13,537 nt of DNA from Candidatus Bathyarchaeota archaeon (GCA_026015225.1 JAOZGV010000083.1:1-13537); one strand, 5' to 3'. Counted from the first letter of the stretch, positions 7,367 to 12,814 are shown. Notes: a model not told the origin generated them from the letters alone. Translations and numbers: made by a program.

Positions 7367-8341
7367 CTATAGCGATATTTTAAAACTATATAGTAGAACT
7401 TTTTTTCCACCTAGGTGATATTTGTATCTTTCGTCTCCTTTTAAAAAATTAAACATCTTTTTACCCAAATTAATGCCGTGCTTAACGGAAAATGCTTTGC
7501 TCACAAAACCTAAATTAAGATTACGATACTTTGGATCAAAGCTATTATTATAAAGATACAACGTTTCTTTATCATCAAGACATATGACAAAAGCGACAGG
7601 CCTTTCATCTAACTCTAGAATTCCTAGTCTGAGAAGTTGTGCTTTGACCATTACATCGACTAATGATCTAAAAAATCGTTCCATTCTAAATGTCATGAAA
7701 ACTTCTTTATCATCTCTGTTTTCACGAAAAAATTTAAAAAAAAGATCCAAAAATCCAGATATTTTTTCTGGATTCTCAATCATTTGAAAATTCGTAAGTC
7801 CTGCCTCCTGAAATCTTCTAAATTTCCGTCTAAGTTCATGTCTATGTCGGGATGTAAGACTTGAAAGATATTTTTCCCAGGAACCAGAAAGATCCATCTC
7901 TAACAAAACATCCTTTTCATTAAGAGTTACCTGATATTCGTTTGCTCTTGCAAAATTTATTAGATTCTTAAGAACTGAAGAATTTTCCCTTACAAGTTCT
8001 AATTCCATTCGATTTACATTTTTACTTTTAAGTTCATTTAACAAAATATTGAAAAAGTCGTTCTCCAAACCAGGAGCTATAATAAAATCCAAGTAATCGA
8101 ACACGTTGGAACTGCCTAAGAAGAAAGCTTTTCCATCACTTAGATAAAGGGGGGCTATGCCGATTACTTTAGAATTCATCCGAATTTCGAGTAAACATAA
8201 TTCATTCTTCTCTCCAAATTCTCGCCACCAAATTTTTAGCAATGGAGGGAATGTGAAGATGTTTTGAGGCCTAATTTGCCTGAGTTTACTCCAAGATAAA
8301 GTAAATTTTTCAAAGTCTATAAGATGTGCAGAGATATTTAT
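7367..8341 (-). CDS. CelD/BcsL-type GNAT-fold (FemAB-like) transferase with probable ATA start
   Basis: This protein matches the GNAT_acetyltransf_6 (CelD/BcsL, FemAB-like) family: the basic SRHRHELRRKFRRF helix (about 164-177), then ELDERPVAFVICL, YLYNNSFDPKYRNLNLG, and the terminal FLKGDERYKYHLGG. The only canonical in-frame start, TTG at 8242, would cut off the usual N-terminal part. The open frame continues upstream to 8372 and encodes the expected family lead-in (DFEKFTLSWSKL, then the F.P of residues 31-33 before LKIWWREFG). A perfect AGGAGG (8356-8351) lies 9 nt before an ATA codon at 8341-8339, with no ATG, GTG or TTG nearby. I therefore annotate 324 residues from ATA. FemAB-like enzymes transfer amino acids from tRNA or acyl groups. 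It is the first gene of the operon with the glycosyltransferase, so modification of the sugar product is inferred. Confidence 0.75.
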   Translation of the reverse strand: MNISAHLIDFEKFTLSWSKLRQIRPQNIFTFPPLLKIWWREFGEKNELCLLEIRMNSKVIGIAPLYLSDGKAFFLGSSNVFDYLDFIIAPGLENDFFNILLNELKSKNVNRMELELVRENSSVLKNLINFARANEYQVTLNEKDVLLEMDLSGSWEKYLSSLTSRHRHELRRKFRRFQEAGLTNFQMIENPEKISGFLDLFFKFFRENRDDKEVFMTFRMERFFRSLVDVMVKAQLLRLGILELDERPVAFVICLDDKETLYLYNNSFDPKYRNLNLGFVSKAFSVKHGINLGKKMFNFLKGDERYKYHLGGKKVLLYSFKISL

Positions 8342-8350
8342 TTTGATTGG

Positions 8351-8356
8351 CCTCCT
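8351..8356 (-). promoter_or_regulatory. Strong Shine-Dalgarno AGGAGG deciding the CelD-like start
   Basis: On the minus strand AGGAGG is followed by ccaatcaaa and then ATA. It is the strongest ribosome-binding site in the window, and no canonical start codon follows in any frame within 40 nt. It is the main evidence for translation from ATA at 8341. Confidence 0.6.
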
Positions 8357-8415
8357 GAAGAAAGCATTACTTAATTAGCTAACTGACCCTTAGTATTTCT
8401 TACATTTATTATTTA

Positions 8416-8427
8416 AGCGCGCGCGCT
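8416..8427. repeat. GC-alternating palindrome, copy 2
   Basis: AGCGCGCGCGCT, a (GC)5 palindrome, lies in the divergent gap between the CelD-like gene and the HAD phosphatase. It is identical over 12 bp to the copy at 11436-11447. Its placement upstream of both genes would allow a regulatory role. Confidence 0.6.
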
Positions 8428-8564
8428 AATTTATCTAAATATTGCACAATTTAGCATTTTTTAAAGAGTAAGGGACTCTTTTTTTCTTAATTTTATTATT
8501 CTAGATTTTTATTTAGAGTTAACTTATAGATATTCTATTATATTCCGTTAGAAGTTGACAGCTT

Positions 8565-9149
8565 TTGAAATACAAGATAGCTCTAGATTTGGACGGAGTT
8601 CTAGCAGAACTTCTAGAAGGCTTTTGTTCGATCTATAAAGAGCGCTGCAAAAAGGATCTATCGCTCGATCAGATAAAGGATTGGGACTTTTTTGAACAAT
8701 TGGGCTTCTCAGAAAAAGAGCTTCTTGATTTTCTAGATGAAGTATGGTCTATGTGGTGGATCATTCCTCCAACAGAACCTGATTTAGACCAATATTTAGT
8801 GAAATTGACTGAATCAGAGTCGGTGATCATTGACATTGTAACCTGCAGAAATAAAAAAACAGTTCCATACGTAAAGAATTGGTTAAAAGACTACAAAATA
8901 CCCTATAAATCGTTGATAATTGCTAAAGACGTAGCTGAGAAACTGAGTTTTGGGTATGATATCTACATAGATGATTCCCCTCATCTGATGAAACTGATAG
9001 AATCAAATAAGGCGGATGCAAAAGCGATTCTTTACATTAGGCCCTGGAATTCTAATTTTCCAGACTCTCAAAATGTTTTTCGTGCAGAGAATTGGGAACG
9101 GATATATCAAATCTTGAAAGAAAAGATCCTTGAAAAGACTGGCAATTAA
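8565..9149 (+). CDS. HAD-superfamily phosphatase, 5'(3')-deoxyribonucleotidase (NT5C)-like
   Basis: This 194-residue protein has HAD motif I at the extreme N-terminus (LDLDGVLAE; nucleophile D8, acid/base D10), motif II threonine in IVTCRN (T93), and motif III in IYIDDSPH (D136, D137). The cap is a small helical insertion between motifs I and II (about 15-85). This plan resembles the NT5C-like family of 5'-nucleotidases, which dephosphorylate nucleoside monophosphates, but many archaeal members have unknown substrates. The start is TTG without a ribosome binding site. A TATA-like ATTATATT (8537-8544) about 25 nt upstream suggests a leaderless transcript. It stands alone on the plus strand. 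A sugar-phosphate substrate, such as the phosphatase step missing from the thiol-like cluster, is only speculation. Confidence 0.82.
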   Translation: MKYKIALDLDGVLAELLEGFCSIYKERCKKDLSLDQIKDWDFFEQLGFSEKELLDFLDEVWSMWWIIPPTEPDLDQYLVKLTESESVIIDIVTCRNKKTVPYVKNWLKDYKIPYKSLIIAKDVAEKLSFGYDIYIDDSPHLMKLIESNKADAKAILYIRPWNSNFPDSQNVFRAENWERIYQILKEKILEKTGN

Positions 9150-9179
9150 AAGCGCGTATGTGTCTTGGGTGTGGCGATT

Positions 9180-9325
9180 TTGCCAGAACCTCAGGGATAT
9201 ACTGTAGCCGGATACTTTGCATCCGTGAACAAACTTAACATTCTAGCACACCTTACATTGCATTAGTTGGACTTTTCGGAGCTCTATCAACGATCTTTGT
9301 CATAGTTAATAAGCGTAGAGCTTAA
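9180..9325 (+). pseudogene. Possible remnant of a surface protein tail with a C-terminal membrane anchor
   Basis: Two overlapping frames look like pieces of one protein end. One reads LPEPQGYTVAGYFASVNK (from 9180). The other ends in ALVGLFGALSTIFVIVNKRRA and a stop at 9325. A proline-rich spacer, a hydrophobic helix and a basic tail are the usual end of archaeal surface proteins. The pieces are in different frames, and no start or body of a gene is present. This suggests decayed DNA, but the match is short and could be chance. Confidence 0.3.
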
Positions 9326-9329
9326 TTCG

Positions 9330-9346
9330 TTTTTTCTCTCTTTTTT
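9330..9346 (+). terminator. T-rich terminator
   Basis: Two T6 runs separated by a short C/T stretch lie downstream of the decayed gene tail. This is a plausible U-tract terminator for plus-strand transcription coming from the HAD gene region. Confidence 0.35.
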
Positions 9347-9464
9347 GAATATTATTTACAATTAGTGTAGCTAAATTAATGACTATATATGTCGAGAATC
9401 GCTGTATCGATTTTATGAATATCGGTTATATACTATTTGCTTTTCCTTTTATATCAGATGAATA

Positions 9465-9623
9465 ATGTTATGTGAATTAGTAGGACATAAAACTAGAAGA
9501 ACTATAGAGTTCAAAGGTGATGAACCGTTTGATGCCAATTACTGCACTCGCTGCGGTTCAGTCTTTGAGAAAGAAAACCCTTCAGAATTGAAAAAGATTC
9601 TTCGTTATGTTCACATTCTATAA
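9465..9623 (+). CDS. Small zinc-ribbon-like protein (52 residues)
   Basis: This short ORF begins ATG at 9465 and encodes 52 residues: a Cys/His pair near the start (C3, H8), the basic stretch KTRR, a CTRCG knuckle (C27, C30) and an amphipathic, lysine-rich C-terminal helix. The C..H plus C-x2-C arrangement fits a single small zinc site, as in many tiny archaeal zinc-ribbon proteins. TATA-like ATATA at 9427-9431 and TTTTATAT at 9447-9454 precede it. It sits tail-to-tail with the zinc-finger/winged-helix gene, 31 nt away. The function is unknown; nucleic-acid binding is a guess. Confidence 0.6.
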   Translation: MLCELVGHKTRRTIEFKGDEPFDANYCTRCGSVFEKENPSELKKILRYVHIL

Positions 9624-9654
9624 TTAATCAAACTTCACTTTGAAGCCCAATTCT

Positions 9655-9915
9655 TTATTTCAGTTTTTTTTGTTTTTTTAACCATTCATCTGTTATGTAG
9701 ACCCGAAAATTCTCTACTTTTATCATTCTATCTTTTCCTAATTTTTTCAATAAATTTGATATTATTGTATTGCTGCAACTCCATTTTTCTCTAAAATGAT
9801 TCTGGAGTTCATGCAACTTAATTCCGTTATTCATAGAGAGATAATCGAGCATTTGGCGAATTCTATTAGATCTTTTTAAATCAAATTCGTAATTACATCG
9901 AGGGCATCTAACCAT
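9655..9915 (-). CDS. Zinc-finger/winged-helix DNA-binding protein
   Basis: This 86-residue protein begins with a CPRC knuckle (C4, C7; MVRCPRCNYEF) and continues as a winged helix-turn-helix (about 18-78). Helices read RIRQMLDYLSMN, KLHELQNHF and CSNTIISNLLKKLGKDRMI, followed by the wing strand VENFRVYI and a lysine-rich end. Only one C-x2-C pair is present, so a zinc site would need C47 or dimerisation, or the motif may be degenerate. I prefer the ATG at 9915, with GAAGGT 7 nt upstream. A TTG start adding seven residues is possible at 9936. It is probably a transcription regulator; its target cannot be told. Confidence 0.75.
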   Translation of the reverse strand: MVRCPRCNYEFDLKRSNRIRQMLDYLSMNNGIKLHELQNHFREKWSCSNTIISNLLKKLGKDRMIKVENFRVYITDEWLKKQKKLK

Positions 9916-10056
9916 TGTCGTTACCTTCGTCAACAAAATACAAAATACTAGTTGTGTATAAGTGATTAGATATGCTGAATAGGCCTACAAAGTTTGCAGG
10001 GAGCATTGGATATAAAAAAGAGAATTGATAATAAATTTGAGAAATTAATCGATGCT

Positions 10057-10539
10057 CTAGCTAAATTGTAACGCCCATAAAGAGAAATTTAGAATTGTTG
10101 CAAAACTGACCCATAGGATGTAGGGTATGAGCAATATTGCTGCAACAGTAGAGATTTTGAAAAAGGCTAGGATAGTCAATAGTATTGCAATCCACATAAT
10201 CGCTATAACAATAAGTGCTATATGTATTGCTTTGAAACCAAAGAATATTGGCGACCATATGGCATTTAGAAATAATTGTACGCCGAAGATAATCAGAGCT
10301 GTCTTAACGTGAGGATCATTTATACCCTGTCGCCAAACAAGGTATGCAGATATTCCCATAAGTGTATACAAAATGGTCCAAACAGGCCCGAATATCCAAT
10401 TCGGAGGGCTAAAAAATGGTTTTTTTAAAGAATCGTACCATGTTGGGATAGCAGAACTGGTAAAAACCAAACCAATGAATCCAGCGGAATGACAGATCAA
10501 AATACTAATTATCAATTTAAGGAATTCGATTGATTTCAT
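10057..10539 (-). CDS. TspO/MBR family membrane protein
   Basis: This is a five-helix TspO (peripheral benzodiazepine receptor/tryptophan-rich sensory protein) homologue of 160 residues. Family signatures are complete: WYDSLKKPFFSPPNWIFGPVWTILYTLMG in the first loop and second helix, QLFLNAIWSPIFF in the third, and LIPYILWVSFATILNFSLWAL in the last. TspO proteins bind porphyrins and are linked to tetrapyrrole handling and stress. The ATG at 10539 gives the usual length; a GTG four codons upstream (10551) is an alternative, and neither has a clear ribosome binding site. The adjacent upstream gene on the same strand is a PPOX flavoprotein, so the pair may form an operon with a gap of about 40 nt. 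The pairing of a porphyrin-binding and a flavin/heme-type fold is suggestive only. Confidence 0.93.
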   Translation of the reverse strand: MKSIEFLKLIISILICHSAGFIGLVFTSSAIPTWYDSLKKPFFSPPNWIFGPVWTILYTLMGISAYLVWRQGINDPHVKTALIIFGVQLFLNAIWSPIFFGFKAIHIALIVIAIMWIAILLTILAFFKISTVAAILLIPYILWVSFATILNFSLWALQFS

Positions 10540-10588
10540 ATAATTAACCACATAATTTCAAATTCTGGACATTCATATAGCTGATTTA

Positions 10589-11062
10589 CTAAAAGGATTT
10601 TAGTCCTATAGTCTCGACTACTTCCTCGAGCTTTATTATAGTGAGTGATTTATCAGAGCTAAGAGAATCCCACCCCTCTTCCTTTCTCAAGCCATGTGCA
10701 GATAGAAAGTTTCTTGAAATTTTTTCCTTCCCGATTTCAACCATTTTATCAATTACATCTTTTCTTTCATCAGGGTCTTCAACAATTTTTAGAGAGCCCC
10801 TCAACACTACAAATTTATACTCGCTAAGATCCGGTCGGTAGCTTTCTATCTCCACACAAACTCGCCTATCTTGTTCAAGCAGCTTTATTTTTTTACCATA
10901 ATCTGTAAAGTGAAAGTATAAACTGCCATTCATGAAGACGTATTGAAAAGGAGCCATATACGGATGCGCATTCCCTTTAAAAGCTATCCTACAAAGGATT
11001 TGTCGTTTTATGAGACTATTAATCTCCTGTTTCATCATCCTTGGCAATTTTACTCCTACCAA
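10589..11062 (-). CDS. Pyridoxamine 5'-phosphate oxidase (PPOX)-family flavin-binding split-barrel protein
   Basis: This protein of about 157 residues has the FMN-binding split-barrel pattern: LCRIAFKGNAHPYMAPFQYVF, LYFHFTDYGKKIKLL, RVCVEIE, FVVLRGSLKIVEDPDER, with a C-terminal extension HGLRKEEGWDS. The family uses FMN, F420 or heme; this archaeal branch is uncharacterised, and its length excludes true PdxH. Start choice: GGTGA (11073-11069) stands 5-6 nt before TTG at 11062. A TTG at 11047 with GGAG and the ATG pair at 11038 are alternatives. It lies directly upstream of the TspO gene on the same strand and may be co-transcribed. A redox or cofactor-binding role is inferred. Confidence 0.85.
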   Translation of the reverse strand: MVGVKLPRMMKQEINSLIKRQILCRIAFKGNAHPYMAPFQYVFMNGSLYFHFTDYGKKIKLLEQDRRVCVEIESYRPDLSEYKFVVLRGSLKIVEDPDERKDVIDKMVEIGKEKISRNFLSAHGLRKEEGWDSLSSDKSLTIIKLEEVVETIGLKSF

Positions 11063-11247
11063 AAATTTCACCAAATAACAATTAACTTTGATAGTGTTTA
11101 ACTTTGGCTAAATAAGAACTTATATTCAATTAAATTCAAAAACTGTAATAAGATTTACACAGCAATAAATATGCAAAGAAATCTCTGAAGATAAAAAATA
11201 ATGGATCCTTTTACTGAGTGGACGATCTAAATTCTTGATCGGAATTG

Positions 11248-11600
11248 ATGAAATTAATGAGGAATTCTACTAAACCTAATATTGTTGTGAGTAAATGTTT
11301 AGGTTTTGCTCACTGCAGATATAATGAGCTTGTTATATCCGATGATTCTGTGAAGAAATTACGCCCTTTTGTAAATTTTAACCCGATCTGCCCAGAAGTT
11401 GAAATTGGGCTAGGCATCCCACGAAATCCAATCAGAGCGCGCGCGCTTTCAATGGATAATACATCTCCAAGAATAAAATAATTGAATTATGATTTACTCA
11501 TAAAAAAAGATTCTCCAAGGAGATTGATGATAAAAAAATTGGTGATGAGAATTTTAAGGACAAAAAACCTTCTCTACTACACATGAGAGTTTGGAATCTG
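11248..11600 (+). pseudogene. Decayed DUF523 gene
   Basis: The first 60 residues match the N-terminal part of DUF523 (YbbK-like) well: KPNIVVSKCLGFAHCRYN, LVISDD, FNPICPEVEIGLGIPRNPIR. The frame then stops at 11481, far short of the usual 140 residues or more. Beyond the stop, the same frame reads YDLLIKKDSP (11488-11517), like the family's DGFILK..SPSCG segment but shortened and without the cysteine. Another frame reads DENFKDKKPSL (11544-11576), resembling the next segment. An in-frame stop, a deletion of about 30 residues and a frameshift would explain this. The palindrome AGCGCGCGCGCT lies exactly at the point where similarity fades. The downstream matches are weak. A short expressed protein to 11481 is not excluded. 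Confidence 0.6.
11436..11447. repeat. GC-alternating palindrome, copy 3
   Basis: AGCGCGCGCGCT, identical to the copy at 8416-8427, lies inside the decayed DUF523 gene just after the PRNPIR codons. It may be a late insertion or expansion in a dead gene, or a site belonging to the dispersed family. Confidence 0.55.
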
Positions 11601-11778
11601 TAACAGCTTATTCAAAATCTAGCAAACTCGAAAATAAGCATGAGCAGAAATAATGTAGTTAGCCAATTTCTAAAAAGGTTATGACATGTGAGTATTCACT
11701 CATCCTGGTCAATGTCGATATGAGTATAGTACAAACTTAAAATAAGAGGAATAAGGCGTTCTTAGAAGTGATATTATT
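11601..11778. other. Intergenic DNA before the nitroreductase
   Basis: I see no gene. A weak TATA-like CTTAAAATA lies near 11736-11744 and GTGAT lies 7 nt before the ATG at 11779. These are the likely expression signals of the nitroreductase. Confidence 0.35.
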
Positions 11779-12291
11779 ATGAATGTTATTGATGCGATAA
11801 AGACAAGGAAAAGTGCTCGTAGCTATTTGGATAAGCCGATAGAAGACGATAAATTGAGTGCCGTTTTAGAGGCCGGGAGGCATGCTCCTTCTGCATCGAA
11901 CCGTCAAGAATGGAGATTCGTGATTGTCCGCGATCCTGAGATAAGGGAAAAAATTGCTGAAGCGGCAGGTGGCCAGACATTTGTAGGAGAAGCCCCTATC
12001 ATAATTGTAGCTTGTGCTGAGACTGACAGTCATGTTATGGGGGGTGGACAACTGTGCTATCCTATAGATGTGGCTATTGCATTAGATCACATTACATTAG
12101 CCGCTGTTGAAGTAGGTTTAGGTACATGCTGGATTGGACTATTTGACGAGAAGAAAGTGAAAGAAATTCTTGGCATTCCTGAAAAAATACGTGTGGTGGT
12201 GCTTATGCCGTTAGGTTATTCAACTGATCCATCATCAAAGGAAAAAAGTCGTCTTTCCCTTGGAAAGATAGTAAAATACGATCGTTGGTAA
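11779..12291 (+). CDS. Nitroreductase-family FMN oxidoreductase
   Basis: This 170-residue protein is the length of a minimal nitroreductase. The FMN-phosphate-binding motif RKSARSY is at 10-16 and the second flavin loop APSASNRQ is at 36-43. The central YPIDVAIALDHITLAAVEVGLGTCWIGLF helix-strand runs from 94 to 122, and the late PLGY is at 144-147. Family members are homodimers that use NAD(P)H to reduce nitro groups, quinones or flavin-like substrates; the natural substrate here is unknown. No ferredoxin domain is fused. The start is ATG with GTGAT 7 nt upstream. It stands alone on the plus strand. Confidence 0.93.
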   Translation: MNVIDAIKTRKSARSYLDKPIEDDKLSAVLEAGRHAPSASNRQEWRFVIVRDPEIREKIAEAAGGQTFVGEAPIIIVACAETDSHVMGGGQLCYPIDVAIALDHITLAAVEVGLGTCWIGLFDEKKVKEILGIPEKIRVVVLMPLGYSTDPSSKEKSRLSLGKIVKYDRW

Positions 12292-12312
12292 GTAATCACC
12301 TTATTATTCAAT

Positions 12313-12329
12313 CTTTATTTTCCTTTTTT
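12313..12329 (+). terminator. T-rich terminator after the nitroreductase
   Basis: Pyrimidine-rich DNA ending in T6 begins about 20 nt after the stop codon. This fits an archaeal U-tract terminator. Confidence 0.4.
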
Positions 12330-12349
12330 AGTATAATTGAATGAAAAAA

Positions 12350-12358
12350 ACGCGCGCT
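12350..12358. repeat. GC-alternating element, copy 4
   Basis: ACGCGCGCTAAT shares CGCGCGCTAAT with the copy at 8420-8430. It lies in the convergent gap between the nitroreductase and tRNA-Thr. A weaker relative, TAGCGCGTGCT, is found at 1739-1749. Confidence 0.5.
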
Positions 12359-12476
12359 AATGTGTATGGAACCTTGTGGGTCCGCCAAAAATCTATCCGG
12401 ATTTTTTTCTTTGATATCATATAGTGTGCACGAAGGTTTGGAGCCCCGGGCGGGCTTTGAACCCGCGTCCTACGGC

Positions 12477-12491
12477 TTTCATTAAGCCTCT
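12477..12491 (-). other. tRNA-Thr intron 2 (15 nt, position 37/38 or 38/39)
   Basis: It is inferred from the tRNA fold. A runs at both ends allow the cut to slide by one or two nt, so the canonical 37/38 site is possible. GGCTT inside the intron can pair with AAGCC across the 3' splice junction. Confidence 0.65.
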
Positions 12492-12499
12492 TTACAAGG

Positions 12500-12518
12500 T
12501 TCAACTGGAATCATCCAT
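12500..12518 (-). other. tRNA-Thr intron 1 (19 nt, position 30/31)
   Basis: It is inferred from the tRNA fold. Inside it, TGGA and TCCA can pair around a 4-nt loop, a helix of the size expected next to an archaeal splice site. The boundary follows from the need for C31 to pair with G39. Confidence 0.65.
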
Positions 12519-12579
12519 CCGTCGCTATAACCAGGCTTAGCTACCGGGGCATTTTTTAATTAAAAAATTTTAGGGGATG

Positions 12580-12587
12580 TTATTAAA
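12580..12587 (-). promoter_or_regulatory. TATA-like element upstream of tRNA-Thr
   Basis: On the minus strand TTTAATAA lies 30-37 nt before the tRNA 5' end, preceded by a purine-rich stretch that could serve as BRE. A short 5' leader would be removed by RNase P. Confidence 0.35.
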
Positions 12588-12697
12588 CCTACTCCTTTAT
12601 TAAATAAAAAAGCATTTATGCGACTTACTATCTTTCTAAGATAAGAAGTCTAAAAAAATAACATACTTCATATGCCGGGGTGGCTCAGCTGGTTAGA

Positions 12698-12718
12698 TGC
12701 CCCATAGGGCAGGTTTAA
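12698..12718 (+). other. tRNA-Met intron 1 (21 nt, D stem)
   Basis: It lies between D-stem residues 23 and 24, or one nt earlier because A repeats. It contains GCCC-CATA-GGGC, a 4-bp helix flanked by three-nt unpaired segments GAT and AGG and an outer TTA/TAA pairing. This is a relaxed bulge-helix-bulge as used by archaeal tRNA splicing endonuclease. Confidence 0.8.
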
Positions 12719-12732
12719 GCGCTGGACTCATA

Positions 12733-12758
12733 AATTCAATTAATAAATAATTTGAGAA
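12733..12758 (+). other. tRNA-Met intron 2 (26 nt, canonical 37/38)
   Basis: It is an AT-rich intron at the standard archaeal site one base 3' of the anticodon. CTCATAA with TTGAG within the intron gives partial pairing across the 5' splice site. Confidence 0.85.
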
Positions 12759-12779
12759 ATCCAGAGGTCGCGGGTTCGA

Positions 12780-12795
12780 CAGAATAACGCCGAAA
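12780..12795 (+). other. tRNA-Met intron 3 (16 nt, T loop)
   Basis: It interrupts the T loop after TTCGA; excision restores TTCGAAT. Its end repeats CGA, so the cut may slide by one nt. At 16 nt it is near the lower size limit of known archaeal tRNA introns. Confidence 0.8.
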
Positions 12796-12814
12796 ATCCC
12801 GCCCCCGGCACTTA

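Larger units (their letters stand above)
12439..12550 (-). tRNA. tRNA-Thr(UGU) with two inferred introns
   Basis: The minus strand begins GCCCCGG and ends CCGGGGC-T-CCA, a perfect 7-bp acceptor stem with an encoded CCA (12441-12439). The D arm (GCTA/TAGC), 5-nt variable loop (AGGAC) and T arm (GCGGG-TTCAAAG-CCCGC) are regular. The anticodon region is 34 nt too long. Removing 12518-12500 (19 nt) and 12491-12477 (15 nt) joins ACGG-C to loop CTTGTAA and GCCGT, a fully paired 5-bp stem with anticodon TGT at 12496-12494. No single intron gives a loop with T33. The first is at canonical position 30/31 and the second at 37/38 or 38/39, shiftable by repeated A. U73, C2-G71 and the UGU anticodon agree with archaeal tRNA-Thr identity. 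Confidence 0.85.
12674..12810 (+). tRNA. Elongator tRNA-Met(CAU) with three introns
   Basis: The gene is 137 nt long. Removing 12698-12718 (21 nt), 12733-12758 (26 nt) and 12780-12795 (16 nt) leaves a perfect 74-nt tRNA. Acceptor is GCCGGGG/CCCCGGC with A73, D stem GCTC/GAGC, anticodon arm CTGGA-CTCATAA-TCCAG, variable loop AGGTC and T arm GCGGG-TTCGAAT-CCCGC. The anticodon CAT is at 12729-12731. G1-C72 and A11-less D arm features fit the elongator rather than the initiator, whose stems differ. Introns interrupt the D stem (23/24 or 22/23), the canonical 37/38 site and the T loop (58/59 or one nt away). CCA is not encoded. A T6 run follows at 12815-12820. Without splicing the D and T arms cannot form. 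Confidence 0.93.

Noticed and set aside
10007..10072. Short frame reading LDIKKRIDNKFEKLIDALAKL before a stop
   Set aside because: It resembles an amphipathic helix, but is only about 22-25 codons long, overlaps the TspO 3' end and has no clear start signal.
11520..11550. Two GATGA-like motifs suggesting a C/D box guide RNA
   Set aside because: No matching D or D' CTGA boxes at proper spacing; better explained as remains of the DUF523 gene.
12477..12518. Single 34-nt intron model for tRNA-Thr, or a tRNA-Trp/tRNA-Ser reading from CCA or TGA triplets
   Set aside because: No single excision gives a 7-nt loop with T33 and a paired stem; a Ser tRNA would need a long variable arm, and the CCA triplet lies inside an intron with unpaired flanks.
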